NCBI RefSeq assembly: GCF_017654505.1
Contig: NC_054570.1
Span: 2,057,523 to 2,121,522, forward strand
DNA: 64,000 nucleotides
Direction: 5' to 3'
From: Polyodon spathula
Lineage: Eukaryota > Chordata > Actinopteri > Acipenseriformes > Polyodontidae
Shown here: in pieces, positions 13,801 through 34,499 of the stretch
Layout of the letters: every line of letters begins with the position of its first letter
Position numbering within the stretch: the first letter of the stretch is position 1
The notes under the pieces: model-generated
Database searches by the model: none
The model's input: the letters and a program-made list of their open reading frames with translations, nothing else
What the model was told of the DNA's origin: nothing
Made by a program: the position numbers and the translations under genes

Positions 13801-15012
13801 CAGTGGGGTTGAGGACTGTAATTGTGACACATTGTACTTCCCCTGCAAAATAAAAGAAATTGCTTATAGTACATGGCAAACTAAATCTTTTTCTTTCCTG
13901 TGAAAAGCTTACCGCCTCACTAATGATTGCTTGGCTCTTTCAGTGCTAATGTACCAGGGCAGAAGCTTGGCGTGAACTAAAAACCACGCACAGCACAGGT
14001 ATCTCACACACAACGCAAAAGAGCCAGGCTCACCTGCATTTGTGGCAACTGAACTTTTAACCTCAAATCGCCCCCTTGGATCAACTTTGAAAAAGTTGAA
14101 CAACCAGTTAAAAAGAATTCCCTCCACCACACACCATTCGTGATACCTGGTCTTCATTTCTAGTTTTGTTTCTGTTTTTTTTTTTTTTTCACACCCTTGA
14201 AAAACTTATTTCTTTTAAAAAGCATAAGCTCGAGCAAAGGTTCAGCACTACTACAAAAGAACCCCAGAATGACTGTTTGTCTCCTCACAGGGGGTTTCTG
14301 TGTGAAACCTACAGGTAAGAGAGTGTCATCTTTTCAGCTTTGCTTTATCTGCAGTTCTGTTGTTGAGTAATAACTAACGGTTGACCTCCACAGAAAACAA
14401 TGGGGCAGTAGTGCCCTGCTGTTTAATAATTAAATAACACACTGCTTACAACACACCAGCAAGAAACGCCATTATCTGTACTTAAACAGTCTCAAACAAT
14501 GTGTGTGCGTCAGAACGCCACACAACAGCTCTTTAAAAGCCTTCCATCGTTGGGGAAGAACGGAGTTATTTACAGCGTTATTGCTCAACTCATCAGAAAC
14601 TTGAAGTTGATCCAAGTTCAGTAAACTTCCAAAGATGACACTTATCTGCTTTTATAGATTTTACAAACCTGTTTGCAAGGGCAAATATCGAAAAACACTA
14701 CAAAAACGAAACACCTGCGTGTGTGGCGCACAGTAAACGAATGTAGGTTTTTCAAAGTAAGAATCGTAAAGGTTTTCTTAACAAAACAGTGACAAAGACA
14801 CAAGTGGGATGTTTTGAATATAGGCAAATCTATCAAGGCTTACTATACCAACGCCGATTCTCTTGTATAAGAAAACGTTCCAGTTCGGAAAACTATCAAA
14901 AAGCCTTCAAACAATAAAAACGAGTTTAAATGAGCAAACACTTACCTAATAACACAAGCAAAACCTGTATAACAACAACATGGCAAGTGAAATGACACCT
15001 GTTTCTAGCCAT
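5297..15012 (-). CDS. VSIG10L: VSIG10L, V-set and immunoglobulin domain-containing protein 10-like (13 coding exons, complete)
   Basis: A type I membrane protein of the Ig superfamily, presumably in adhesion. Coding exons on the minus strand: 14946-15012, 13516-13842, 13115-13381, 12189-12455, 11298-11567, 10492-10776, 9725-9973, 9053-9331, 8480-8782, 7260-7379, 6783-6823, 6192-6308, 5297-5365. All junctions are GT-AG. Every Ig and FN3 exon is phase 1-1, and the sum is 2661 bases (886 residues). Domains: signal peptide (1-22), V-like domain (23-131), six further Ig-like domains (about 132-670), fibronectin III (671-771), membrane helix with a run of ten leucines (about 785-806), basic stop-transfer RRKKQR, then a 75-residue tail with several tyrosines (RAYTPEPYTQYDK). 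Identity rests on shared features with human VSIG10L: CSW...ASLKF...GL in Ig domain 6, FRVIPMVG in FN3 and LSAGAITGIVIGSVFG at the membrane entry. The V-like domain lacks both disulfide cysteines, and the fifth exon's domain lacks the first. The start is the only ATG before a leader with a matching phase. Confidence 0.93.
6121..6156. repeat. (CACCCA)n tract in VSIG10L intron
   Basis: Short CACCCA/CCCACA tract immediately downstream (minus strand) of the 6192-6308 exon. Confidence 0.7.
7505..7665. repeat. Dispersed fish repeat (GGCCATTCCATTC family)
   Basis: The block AGAGGGCCATTCCATTC followed by AAAATGAAATAATTA recurs at 10990-11060 with the same order. Related edges are seen at 59100-59290. 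This marks an interspersed non-autonomous element inside VSIG10L introns. Confidence 0.6.
9405..9626. repeat. Tc1-like non-autonomous transposon remnant
   Basis: Shares CACCTACCGCTTTGTAG and TCTAACATGAAATAC with the copy at 43303-43795. It ends at GATGCAAAACATTTAACCA, a decayed form of the terminal GATGCAAAACTTTTGGCCA motif. Confidence 0.6.
10796..10860. repeat. (GA)n microsatellite in VSIG10L intron
   Basis: Uninterrupted GA tract of about 65 bases starting only about 20 bases upstream (minus strand) of the exon at 10492-10776. On the sense strand of the gene it therefore reads as a CT polypyrimidine tract directly before the acceptor. Confidence 0.9.
12790..12937. repeat. AT microsatellite and transposon end in VSIG10L intron
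   Basis: A TATA-rich tract (12790-12875) is followed by the terminal motif GTAATGCAAAACTTTTGGCC at 12911-12930, the end sequence of the Tc1-like family in this window. Confidence 0.65.
12943..12986 (+). repeat. G-rich low-complexity tract
   Basis: More than 30 guanines in 44 bases in runs of three to eight, which could form a G-quadruplex. It lies in an intron of VSIG10L, so the sense transcript is C-rich here. Confidence 0.8.
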
Positions 15013-15279
15013 CGAGCTGAGATGTGGTTATTTTTTTTTTTCCTTTTTGCTAAGAACTGCTAAATGTTTGGTTCCTGTACTTGCAATATATACCACTCCG
15101 CCACGAACAGCTGTAGTAATACGTCCTATTATCAACCCAAACTTAGCAATGTTAACTTTTTCCGGTATGGCTTGTCAGGTACTGAAGGCTTGTTCTGAGC
15201 ACATCCCCCTTTTCGAGCGTGTTCGAATGACGTCACTTTACCTGGTCAACCCCCCCTCCCCCCCCCCCAAAATAAGGTG

Positions 15280-16420
15280 ATCCGACAGGTATGTCTGGGC
15301 GTGGCGTCTGGTGGATCCCAGGGTGTCAGCTTCAACAACATTACTGGGGAGTTGATTCCAGACCCTCACAATTCTCTGTGTAAAAAAGTGCCTCCTATTT
15401 TATGTTCTGAATGACCCTTTGTCTAATCTCCATTTGTGACCCCTGGTCCTCGTTTCTTTTTTCAGGCTGAAAAAGTCCCTTGGGTCGACACTGTCAATAC
15501 CTTTTAGAATTTTGAATGCTTGAATTAGGTCGCCACGTAGTCTTCTTTGTTCAAGACTGAACAGATTCAATTCTTTTAGCCTGTCTGCATATGACATGCC
15601 TTTTAAGCCCGGAATAATTCTGGTCGCTCTTCTTTGCACTCTTTCTAGAGCAGCAACATCTTTTTTATAGCGAGGTGACCAGAACTGAACACAATATTCA
15701 AGATGAGGTCTTACTAGTGCATTGTACAGTTTTAACATTACTTCCCTTGATTTAAATTCAACACTTTTCACAATGTATCCGAGCATCTTGTTAGCCTTTT
15801 TTATAGCTTCCCCACATTGTCTAGATGAAGGCATTTCTGAGTCAACAAAAACTCCTAGGTCTTTTTCATAGATTCCTTCTCCAATTTCAGTATCTCCCAT
15901 ATGATATTTATAATGTACATTTTTATTTCCTGCGTGCAGTACCTTACACTTTTCTCTATTAAATGTCGTTTGCCATGTGTCTGCCCAGTTCTGAATCTTG
16001 TCTAGATCATTTTGAATGACCTTTGCTGCTGCAACAGTGTTTGCCACTCCTTCTACTTTTGTGTCATCTGCAAATTTAACAAGTTTGCTTACTATACCAG
16101 AATCTAAATCATTAATGTAGATTAGGAATAGCAGAGGACCTAATACTGATCCCTGTGGTACACCGCTGGTTACCACACTCCATTCTGAGGTTTTTCCTCT
16201 AATAAGTACTTTCTGTTTTCTACATGTTAACCACTCCCTAATCCATGTACATGTGTTTCCTTGAATCCCAACTGCGTTCAGTTTGAGAACTTTTGTGCGG
16301 GACTTTGTCAAAAGCTTTCTGGAAATCTAAATAAACCATGTCATATGCTTTGCAATTATCCATTATCGATGTTGCATCCTCAAAAAAATCAAGCAACTTA
16401 GTTAGACACGATCTGTCTTA
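15280..16420 (-). mobile_element. CR1/L3-like LINE, 3' part of reverse transcriptase, truncated
   Basis: The minus strand encodes a 303-residue open frame (15400-16311) with the reverse-transcriptase palm: SGVPQGSVLGPLLFLIYIND, then FADDTK with the catalytic aspartates. The thumb and C-terminal region typical of CR1 follows (CKVLHAGNKN, KDLGVFVD, LYNALVRPHLEYC). Upstream of 16311 the match continues as AFDKVPHK in another frame, so there is a frameshift. The 5' part of the element is missing. Below 15400 the non-coding 3' tail runs to about 15280. It lies between VSIG10L and the ETFB remnant, where ETFB exons 5 and 6 would be expected. A related fragment is at 62030-62145. Confidence 0.88.
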
Positions 16421-17764
16421 CGATTACTGTCTTTAAGGCTCCGTTTCAAGACATAGATACAATCGGTAAGCACAGAGAATTAACACGGGCTGCGGTCGAA
16501 TGCCTGACTGCGTCAGACAAGAGCTAGACAGACAGACAGATATGTCATGTCATATTGCGCATCACCACGTGTGTTGTATATTATTATGCAGTACGTGGAA
16601 ACATTGTAACGTGTATTTGAATATAGTACAATCTACAATCGTACATACTGATATGACCTATTATGTGTATGTAAAGCGGCAATGGTATGTGCATTGCCTT
16701 GTCTATTGCGCAATATATTTAACTTCGTGCTATGTTTCTGAAAGTTGGTAACTATCGGCAAACTATCGGGAAAAAATAATTTAAAACAAAACAAAACAAA
16801 AAAAAAACCCTAGTTAACTAACTTCTCCATGCTTATCACTAGAGCGCCGGGCAGGGCACAGGAACCTGTTTGACTTGACCGGCTGTACAGTTTCGAGAGC
16901 TGACGTCTTAGTTTCACTCTCCTGCGTAATTAAATATGTGTTTGTTTCCTTTCTCCTACACCCTTATTCTTAAAACGCAATTGCTTAAAGAATGAGGTCG
17001 GGTGACTATGCAAGCGACGTCGAATACCCAAGTGGGTTATTTCTCCGCAGAAACGAGTTTAACAAACGTGTTGAACCCTTGTCTGAACTTAATCTCTTAA
17101 TCTCCTTTTGCTGTGCTCAGCTCAGAAAGGCAGCGACCTTCACTCCAGTCCAGCTGTGACCACAGTGAACTGGCTTGACAAACAGATCCCTCGTCTACAA
17201 CACTCCTCTCCTCCCAGTTCAATTCTGAGGGAGGAAAAAACTGAAAATAAGAAGAATTACAAAAAAAAAAAAGATACAAGAATCAGGCTGGATTCTTGTA
17301 CAGCACGTGTAAAGAGTTAAAGCAAAAGACTATAAATACGAAACTGTGACTCTGGGTGCAAAGTATGTTGTTATCTGGCTGCTGTGAGGGAAGGAATGTT
17401 TTATGGCTTAGAGAAATGTAAATAAAATTGACAAGCAGGAGTTCAGAAAAGCCAGCAAGTAAGCTTTCTTGCATGCAAAGAGGTGTGGAGGCTGGGAGTA
17501 CATTCGAGAAGCATCGGGATCCTCCATGAACACACGCCAGCGTCGTGTCTAATGCTTCTTCCAGAGATTGGAGATTTGAAGATTTCTGTTAAATAACTAG
17601 TGGCCTCATCATTGTGCTTAATAATAACGATTAAGCTGTAAAAGTGTAACTTTGAGTATCGGAATTGGTAAAGGAAACATGTTTTATTCTGCTGAAATCC
17701 TTGTGTGTGTGTGTGTGTGTTCCTTCACACAGAGAAATACATACACAAATAGTTGAGTTTCCTC
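16421..17764. other. Spacer between LINE and ETFB remnant, no gene seen
   Basis: No recognisable coding exon on either strand. I looked for the missing ETFB exons 5 and 6 (conserved TADLRLNEPRYATLP and KAKKKKI regions) and did not find them. Short A-rich tracts occur at 16780-16810 and 17258-17275, and a GT tract at 17703-17720. Confidence 0.5.
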
Positions 17765-17895
17765 ACAGATTATTATACCCATGAAAATGGAGCACAAGTA
17801 GGTTAAGTGACTCGCACAGTGAGTCAGTGGCTAAGTCAAGATTTGAACCTCCCGGTAGCAAGACCCTTTAATCACTGGACCACCCAGCCTCCAGA
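17765..17895 (-). repeat. Antisense tRNA-SINE head fragment
   Basis: Reading the minus strand gives a tRNA-like head with GGTTCAAATCTTGACT-type B-box and GAGTCACTTAACCTACTTG, like the SINE at 1-290 in reverse. It lies 12 bases beyond the donor of ETFB exon 4. Confidence 0.65.
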
Positions 17896-17906
17896 AATGA
17901 TTTTAC

Positions 17907-18476
17907 CTGTGGCCAGTCAAGCAGGGCTGCGGTCATCTGTCCGGTTTGATTGCAATCACCATCAATAGCCTGGAATGTATGAACAGTCAGAGCACACATT
18001 ATCCCTAAGGTAGACACTCTCTTAACTAACTCCCATGCATTTCAAGCAACCAGCATGTAGCCTTAAAACACATTTACAAAACATCACAAACACTTGTTAA
18101 GTTTATGATAGCTTTGTTATCCTCTGTGGTCTGTAGAGAACTGACCTTGCCTTTCATTAAGTGCGCTTGACTTTACCAAGGGAGACCCAACTTCTGTTAC
18201 CTAACAGGCAATGACCACTGCATGGGACGCTAGTGCTATAGGCAATAAGCAGCCCATTTCACACAGTTACATGATGAGCAATTGTGAGACGATGGTTTAT
18301 TTGGAGGTGTCCGATTGGTTGGCTACCTGCTTCCCCACGATGACTAGACTGGCCTCTTCTTTCTTGGCCAGGGCAGCCATGATCTGCAGTGGGCCTAGGT
18401 TCTTGTAGTCCTTCCCCGCAACCTCCACGTGGATCCCTCTGTCTGCGCCCATAGCCAGAGCTGTGTGGATGGTTTT
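17907..18476 (-). pseudogene. ETFB: ETFB remnant (electron transfer flavoprotein beta subunit), exons 3 and 4 only
   Basis: ETFB is the small subunit of the mitochondrial flavoprotein that carries electrons from acyl-CoA dehydrogenases. Exon 3 is about 18327-18476: [20 protein letters not shown] and [17 protein letters not shown] are nearly identical to the known protein, ending at a good donor CAG|GTAGCC. Exon 4 is 17907-17969, 21 codons [21 protein letters not shown] minus the last, with intact AG and GT. Signs of decay: the exon 3 acceptor AG is absent (TTTGTGG precedes it) and the usual GAAACC reads GAAAACC, one base longer; about three residues are missing after LGPLQ; and the conserved AIDDD reads AIDGD. 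Exons 1 and 2 are not seen up to USF2, and exons 5 and 6 are not seen down to the LINE. I infer a broken copy. A working ETFB probably exists elsewhere in the genome. Confidence 0.8.
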
Positions 18477-20168
18477 CCACAAAACACAAAATACGCGCAC
18501 TGAAGCAAAAGTATACATTAAATACTGCCTGATTCAGGGGTATACCAGTAATGACAGATCTAATTAGACAAATATCATACTTAATCATTTATTGTATTTT
18601 ATACAAGCCTGGTTATGTTTTAAAATAAAAATACATGTGTTCTATATGTGCTCTTGCAAAACTTCTTTAGAAACACTGCTTTGCAGCGTGTGTCCAAACA
18701 ATCTCTTACAAATGCTGAACAATTCAGTAATATTTTCAAAATGCAAACATAATTAAACATACGCTGTAATCGAGAACAAAACGACGTCAGCCGCGTCGTG
18801 AAACAAAACCTTAATTTTTAATTATTTTTTTTTTTAAAGCACTCACCGTGTTGCTGGGACGCATGGAAAAAACTACAACCCCCATAATGCTTTGCAAGCG
18901 AAAGTCATAAAAGGAAGGTTGACAGCGTGCAGTGTATGCAACATGCATAATAACAACACAATAATAAGTGCACAGCTTATATAACACACACACGACGTGG
19001 GACACCTTAATTCAATATATCTTTATTAAACACAGACTTACAGTTAATTGCAAATTGAAACTAGTTGTGATATAGTCCCGGGTATCACTGACCGAAGCAC
19101 GGCCTTTAAGTAAGAGAGACAAAACAACGTTGTATTTCAATTCTCAACAGCAGCTCCACCAACGGAACATCTAAATCTAAATTTCCAAAAAAGGGTTATA
19201 TATTTTTTGGTTGCTTCATCAGTAGTGGTAGATCGTTTTAGTTTTGGGGTTGCAATGATGTTACGGGAAATGTTTTGCTTGCGCCTCCTCTTCCCTTCAA
19301 GGCATCAGCTAGTTTGTGTAAAACCCGGATTGCATCGGCGATGCAACGGAGTTTATGAGCGTTTTGTGCGACTGAGAAACTGTGTTTTGCATGAATGTTA
19401 AAATATGGTTTGTTCAGCGTTTTACTTGCAAGCTGCTGGCTGTTTCCACGCGTTTATTAAAAGGAAAATACTTAACAAATTGAACTTTGTAATGCCGTAC
19501 TTGTCACCAGTTCTTTCTGTGTAAAATAAACACACAAATAAATATATACATTTCCAGGACTGAAATATCTGCATATATTGAACTACAGGCATAGAACGCA
19601 CATATTACAGAAGAAAATGAATAATATTTACAAATCTTTAATAAAAAAAAAAAAATTAAGACTTTTTTAAAGTATTTTTTTGTAATATTGATTAGATAAT
19701 TCTAGGCAGATTTTAATCAGCAAATTGGAGTAAAATATAATATTGGATTACATTGTAATATTTGTAATACCTGGACTTGTTAAATTATCTTTTTCTCGTA
19801 TTTTATTTAAGAGATACATAGTGAGGTAAATATTGGTGGTCTAATCCCCAAGTAGTCATAAATTTATCCCACAAATATATATATAGCTATTACTCTAGTG
19901 AAAGCGTTATATTACAGCCAGCAACGCAATTTAAACAGGACATAAACCCTGTAATGAAATATTACATTCGCAACACTTCTCTCCGAAAATGCAAACAGAT
20001 GGGCACTTGCGAAAGGTTCAAGTTTCACACAGCGCTTTCCACGCAGCCCATACTACCTCAAAAAAAAAAAAAAAAAAAAAAAATCTCCAGTCTACTTTTC
20101 TGTAATTTAAAACGTTAAATTAACCTCTTGGAGTTAATTAACCAAACAGCAATAGCTGCAGCATTATT

Positions 20169-20230
<62 letters not shown>

Positions 20231-20500
20231 ATCTATCTATCTATCTATCTATATATATATATATATATATTACAGCGCTATAAATCTGCTAGATTCATCC
20301 AGTCCGCATTTTGCTCGCTGCAGCCCCGCTGCGGATTGATATGTGAGAGACAGAGAAAAAGAAGGGAGGAAGAAAGAAAGAAAGAAAGAAAGAGGGAGGG
20401 TCGGAGGGAGGGAGCCCCCTAGCTAAGCGTGCACAGCTACTGCAGACGCCACGCCTGACACAGCCACGCTGCGTGGGCCGGTTGCGAGACAGAGACACAG
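18477..20500. other. ETFB-USF2 spacer, AT-rich, no gene seen
   Basis: This is mostly AT-rich single-copy-looking sequence with poly(A) runs at 19640-19655 and 20059-20083. ETFB exons 1 and 2 would be expected here and are not found. From about 20300 the base composition turns GC-rich toward the USF2 promoter. Confidence 0.5.
20171..20270. repeat. (TA)n and (ATCT)n microsatellite upstream of USF2
   Basis: TA tract of about 57 bases, then ATCT units, then TA again. It lies some 400 bases before the USF2 start codon. Confidence 0.9.
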
Positions 20501-20535
20501 CGCTCTCTCCATTTTCTGCAAGCCAGGTCTCTCCT

Positions 20536-20567
20536 CACGTGTCCTGGGAAAGGGATCTCACATGACC
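20536..20567. promoter_or_regulatory. Two E-boxes in the USF2 promoter
   Basis: TCACGTG (CACGTG core 20536-20541) and TCACATGAC (20558-20566) lie about 115 and 90 bases before the USF2 ATG, in the GC-rich promoter. CACGTG is the preferred site of USF dimers, so self-regulation is plausible. TCACATGAC also fits MiT/TFE factors. Confidence 0.55.
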
Positions 20568-20654
20568 CGCGTGTTTGTCCCCGTGATCAAAACTTCCATC
20601 TCCTGTCTCTGAAATTCGCGTTTTAAATACGAGCCCCCCCCCCCAGGTCCCCAC

Positions 20655-30582
<9,928 letters not shown>

Positions 30583-30966
30583 CAGCCAAGCGAGAGAGAG
30601 AGAGAGAGAACTATAACAGAAGAAAGGGAATTGACTCATTTCAAAACAGCACACCCTGGGAGCCAAAAATAGGCCGACATGTCTTTCCTCCAAATTTCAG
30701 TTCCCCTTTTTTTATTTCATTTGTAAATATCAACAATGAACGGAGACCTTTTCAAGCTAATGGGTGGTACTGTTGTCCAAGACAAGTTTAGTTTTTATTT
30801 TTGTGTGTGTTTGTGTTTTTTCATGATCTGTACATTTTACTAGTGTTTGCCATGTTTGTTCTTGTCTTTGTCCTTATTATTTCTTTTAGAGTATTATTAT
30901 AATTATTAATATAATTTTCATCTTGTTTTTTTTTTTTTAAGTTATTTAGATGAGAGGGGAGAAAAA

Positions 30967-30972
30967 AATAAA
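30967..30972 (+). terminator. Probable USF2 poly(A) signal
   Basis: AATAAA 385 bases after the USF2 stop codon, at the end of a U-rich 3' UTR. A second AATAAA is near 31181. The first is a good candidate, but which is used cannot be told. Confidence 0.55.
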
Positions 30973-32390
30973 GTTGAAGTACCTCTTATGCTGCAACAGG
31001 AGGCGCTACAAACAAACAAAACTAGAGAACACAGCTGCAATTTCGTCTGTCCAGTTTGGGGGATGTTCTACAAACTGCACGTAGGGTGTGTGTTTACATG
31101 CTAAGTCCCTTCATTTCCCTCTATATAAAGGAATGTTAAATATAATTCACTTCTGAAACGTGCTTCAGTAAGGTGCATCTGAATAAAAGCAGTGTGCTTG
31201 GATGTAGCTGGTAGAGATTCCTCTATTTGTTTTGAAGCATCTTTCTAGGGGTGGAAGTGAAACAGGAAACTTGGAGAGACAAAAAATATAATATGCCAGC
31301 TAGATTGCAGCATTTTCAGTAGATTTCTGTTTAGGAGTTGAATATATAGGAAGCCTGCTTGTGTCGGAAGGAGTCATTAAAACTCATTTAATAAGAGTTG
31401 AAAGTGGAGGCTTTCGTTTTCAGCCAGTCGCTTACTTAAATTGAGTCTGTCTTCAATATAGCTTAGAAAAACCTTTAGCGTATGATTTAGCAGAAGCTTA
31501 CATAAATTTTAATTACAGAAGGAAAGAACATTTATTTAAAACAGAGTAAATTTACTCTGAAGTAAACTTTTTTGAAAACGTATCATTTCTTAGAACGTGA
31601 TCTTTTTGTTTTTTGAACACCCATTCAAAAGACATCATGACAAATCCATCAATTAAACCAGGTGACAATCTGGTGCTTGGAAACGATAAGTGAAGCCCTG
31701 ACCGGTTCGGTCTTAGCTAAATAAAATCTGAGGCTTGCCCTATTGAGATACTGTATTTTGAGTTGGGGAAGACTTCACGAGAAGAGCGGTGAAAAGCTTT
31801 GGGTACTGGTCGATGGAGATGGACCGTGTGGAAGTTGCATCAATGAGGTACATGAAGGTTTTATATTGAGTTAATTATTATAAACGTGCACAAATTGGTG
31901 TAGCACTTAAAAGGGGGTGCATATTGTTGTGAAAAAAAAAACCCGTGGGTCGCTCTTGAGAAGATTAGTTTGGCAACAGTACCACCAATTAAGCAAACTG
32001 CTCTATACCCAAACATCTTTTCTGCTTGCAGCTTGGAGGCTGGTTGAAGGACTTAAGTGTGTAAATGTTCCCGCTGGAGCAACTCTGAAAGAAAGAAGGC
32101 AGCAAGGAAATACAAGGATGGGACTTTTCGTGATTGTGTTTGGGAAGGAAGGGCATCCAATAGCCACCTCCCTTTTTTCCCCATAAGCCAATAGCTGGAA
32201 CTGTTCTTACTGTGTAGGATAACCAAGAAAATGGCTGCCAGTTGTTGGTTAATAATAATCATAATAATAATAATAATAATAATAATTTGTACTTTTATTT
32301 TTTGGGGGGTATTGGGGCGTGGACGGGGGGTGCAAACAGGAAACAATGGCAAGGTTTTATTTGTCTTCAGTAGTATAAGCATGAGATTAA

Positions 32391-32545
32391 CCAATGGCTA
32401 ACAGTCTTGCTGAACACAAAGTAGCCAACAGCAACACTGTTTTTTTTTTTTTAAGTAGCCGGAACTGCAATAACAACCAATAGCAAAGCCCCAACCGTGG
32501 GGCGTTAGCCAATGGCCGGTTGTCTCTAAGTAGCTGGGAGCCAAT
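32391..32545 (+). promoter_or_regulatory. CCAAT-box array with 32-bp spacing
   Basis: CCAAT occurs at 32391, 32477, 32509 and 32541. The last three are exactly 32 bases apart, about three helical turns, and all point the same way. A near-match CCAAC is at 32425 and another CCAAT is at 32188. NF-Y is known to favour paired sites about 31-32 bases apart. TTTATAAC follows at 32560. This may be an enhancer, a promoter or the edge of a retroelement. Confidence 0.45.
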
Positions 32546-33504
32546 CGCGTGTTTTGTCTTTTATAACATTGCAAAATAAATAACCGCTAATTTCCTTGTC
32601 AACTGTCGTCTCTTTTATTGTTCGATCTGCTTTAGTGATTTCAATCTGAAACGTGGAAGTTGATTTCGAATGGAAAATATTTCGGGTGGGGGTAATTGTT
32701 GCACACCCCTAGTGGTTATTTATATACCGCCCCTGAAACAGAAATTCCATCTTGCCCGTGCTTGCTCTGAGCCAGCCCCAAACACAAAACATGGTAGTGA
32801 CTTTATTAAACGTACCAAATATCTATGAGCGTAGAAACAGTATTACTAAAATCAAATGGAGATAAAGTATTCATTTAACTAACTGTAGTGTGTATTTTGA
32901 AGTCCTAAGCTTTAATATATATATATAACCCCTTTCTCCCTCTCCTCCCTCCTTTCACGGCTCTCTTGGCCAGTCACTATGCCGCCTGTGTCACCCACAG
33001 CCCGGCGCCTCTTGTCTCTACCCTCTGCCTGTGGTTAATCATCTCTGATCCCTTTTCCCTGCTTTTGACGACATTCTGCCTCCTTGTCCTGCACTACTCA
33101 CATTGGCTGAAACAATGCAGGCACATCGAGGTGTGCCATTGGACATATCAGATGATTTGTTAAGTTAAACGGGCGTACTAAAGGTTTCATTTTTGAGCTC
33201 AGCATGGTTCATAACAGTGTGCAATACAAATGATATTTTATTTTATACAGCGCCCTACACAATGGCATCCCAGAACGCTGTAGACAGATAAAAACAAAAC
33301 AAGAGAGCTTGCGTACAAGACACTCTCAACTGCAACCAGTTATGTACAAGCGCATTTTAAAAAAAGTGTGTTTTCAATTTAGACTTAAAAGACTCGGTTA
33401 TACAGGTGTAATGGTTCTTGGAGACAGGCTGGCTCCTAATCCGCGAAGGACTTTCAAATTACTACAGCAACTTTAAAATCTATTTGGTAACTCCCTGTTA
33501 ACCA

Positions 33505-33722
33505 AGGTCAGGGGTCTCCAGCCCCGGTCCTGGAGAGCTCCAGTCCTGCAGGTTTTCTAGGTGTTTTTACATCATCAGTGGCTAAAGATCTGGAACACCT
33601 GTTAATCGTGACTAATTAAGCCAATAATTGGTGCAATTAAGTCAAAGAGAACTCGGTTGAAACAAAAACCAGCAGCCACAGTAGCTCTCCAGGACCAGGG
33701 TTGGAGACCCCTGCTCCAGGTC
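33505..33722. repeat. Hairpin element (MITE-like)
   Basis: The left edge GGGGTCTCCAGCCCCGGTCC and CTGGAGAGCT are mirrored at the right by AGCTCTCCAGGACCAGGG and TTGGAGACCCC. The interior includes CTGTTAATCGTGACTAATTA. A cousin with different interior is at 47066-47258. Confidence 0.8.
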
Positions 33723-34309
33723 CTTCCTCACAAGTGCTTCCTGGGTCATCAGTGTGGACTAAATGTAAGCGAGTGAGACCCATTTGATTGTTACTCTCCT
33801 TTAAGAATTACATCGCAACTGAGAAACGAGTAAATAGTAAAATTGGTTTAATTTACAAAGTCTGAGTAAAACACTTAAAAGCCAAAAACCTAAGTATAAC
33901 CTTGTTTTGAATAGGCCCGCTCTGCCTCTGGAGACAGCATCCCTGCTCCCATTGCTAGCCCTGGCAGGGGTCATTGCCCTCAGGTTGTGGCGCCCAGGAG
34001 TCTCCACTCCGGACTGCCAGGAGCCAGCGATGTGTTTGTGGAGACTTGCACACACAGATAGCACGGGCGCCATGGCACTGTCAGCAAACAATGCGGCTGT
34101 AATAAATAAATAAATAAATAAATTGTATCCTTGAAGATGTTTCTATACTGGACCTAATTGTGTTACTGGCTGGTTTTACATAGAACCCATTCACGTAGAC
34201 ACGTCTGTTACAGAACGACAAGAACCACTTTTCTTTAACAATAGGGTTAATATACAACAATATATTGTTTATATTCCATTCAGCAAGTTTACTTATACAT
34301 AACTACATC

Positions 34310-34310
<1 letters not shown>

Positions 34311-34388
<78 letters not shown>
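34311..34388. repeat. (TA)n(GT)n(TA)n microsatellite before HAMP promoter
   Basis: Compound dinucleotide array about 210 bases before the HAMP TATA box. Confidence 0.9.
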
Positions 34389-34398
<10 letters not shown>

Positions 34399-34499
34399 CA
34401 ACCCACAGACTACAATGCATATTTTCATGGTGAACTATGTAACATGCCTGTATAAATACAAATAAAATGTACATTTCTAATCATGCAAAAGCGCAAACC

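Larger units (their letters stand above)
30990..34480. other. USF2-HAMP spacer
   Basis: About 3.5 kb without a recognisable gene. It contains an AAT tract (32240-32286), a CCAAT-box array (32391-32545), a hairpin repeat (33505-33722), an ATAA tract (34099-34122) and a TA-GT-TA microsatellite (34311-34388). Confidence 0.6.

Noticed and set aside
15400..16311. 303-residue reverse-transcriptase frame as a host gene
   Set aside because: It is the 3' part of a CR1-like LINE; the 5' part is missing and a frameshift breaks the upstream match.
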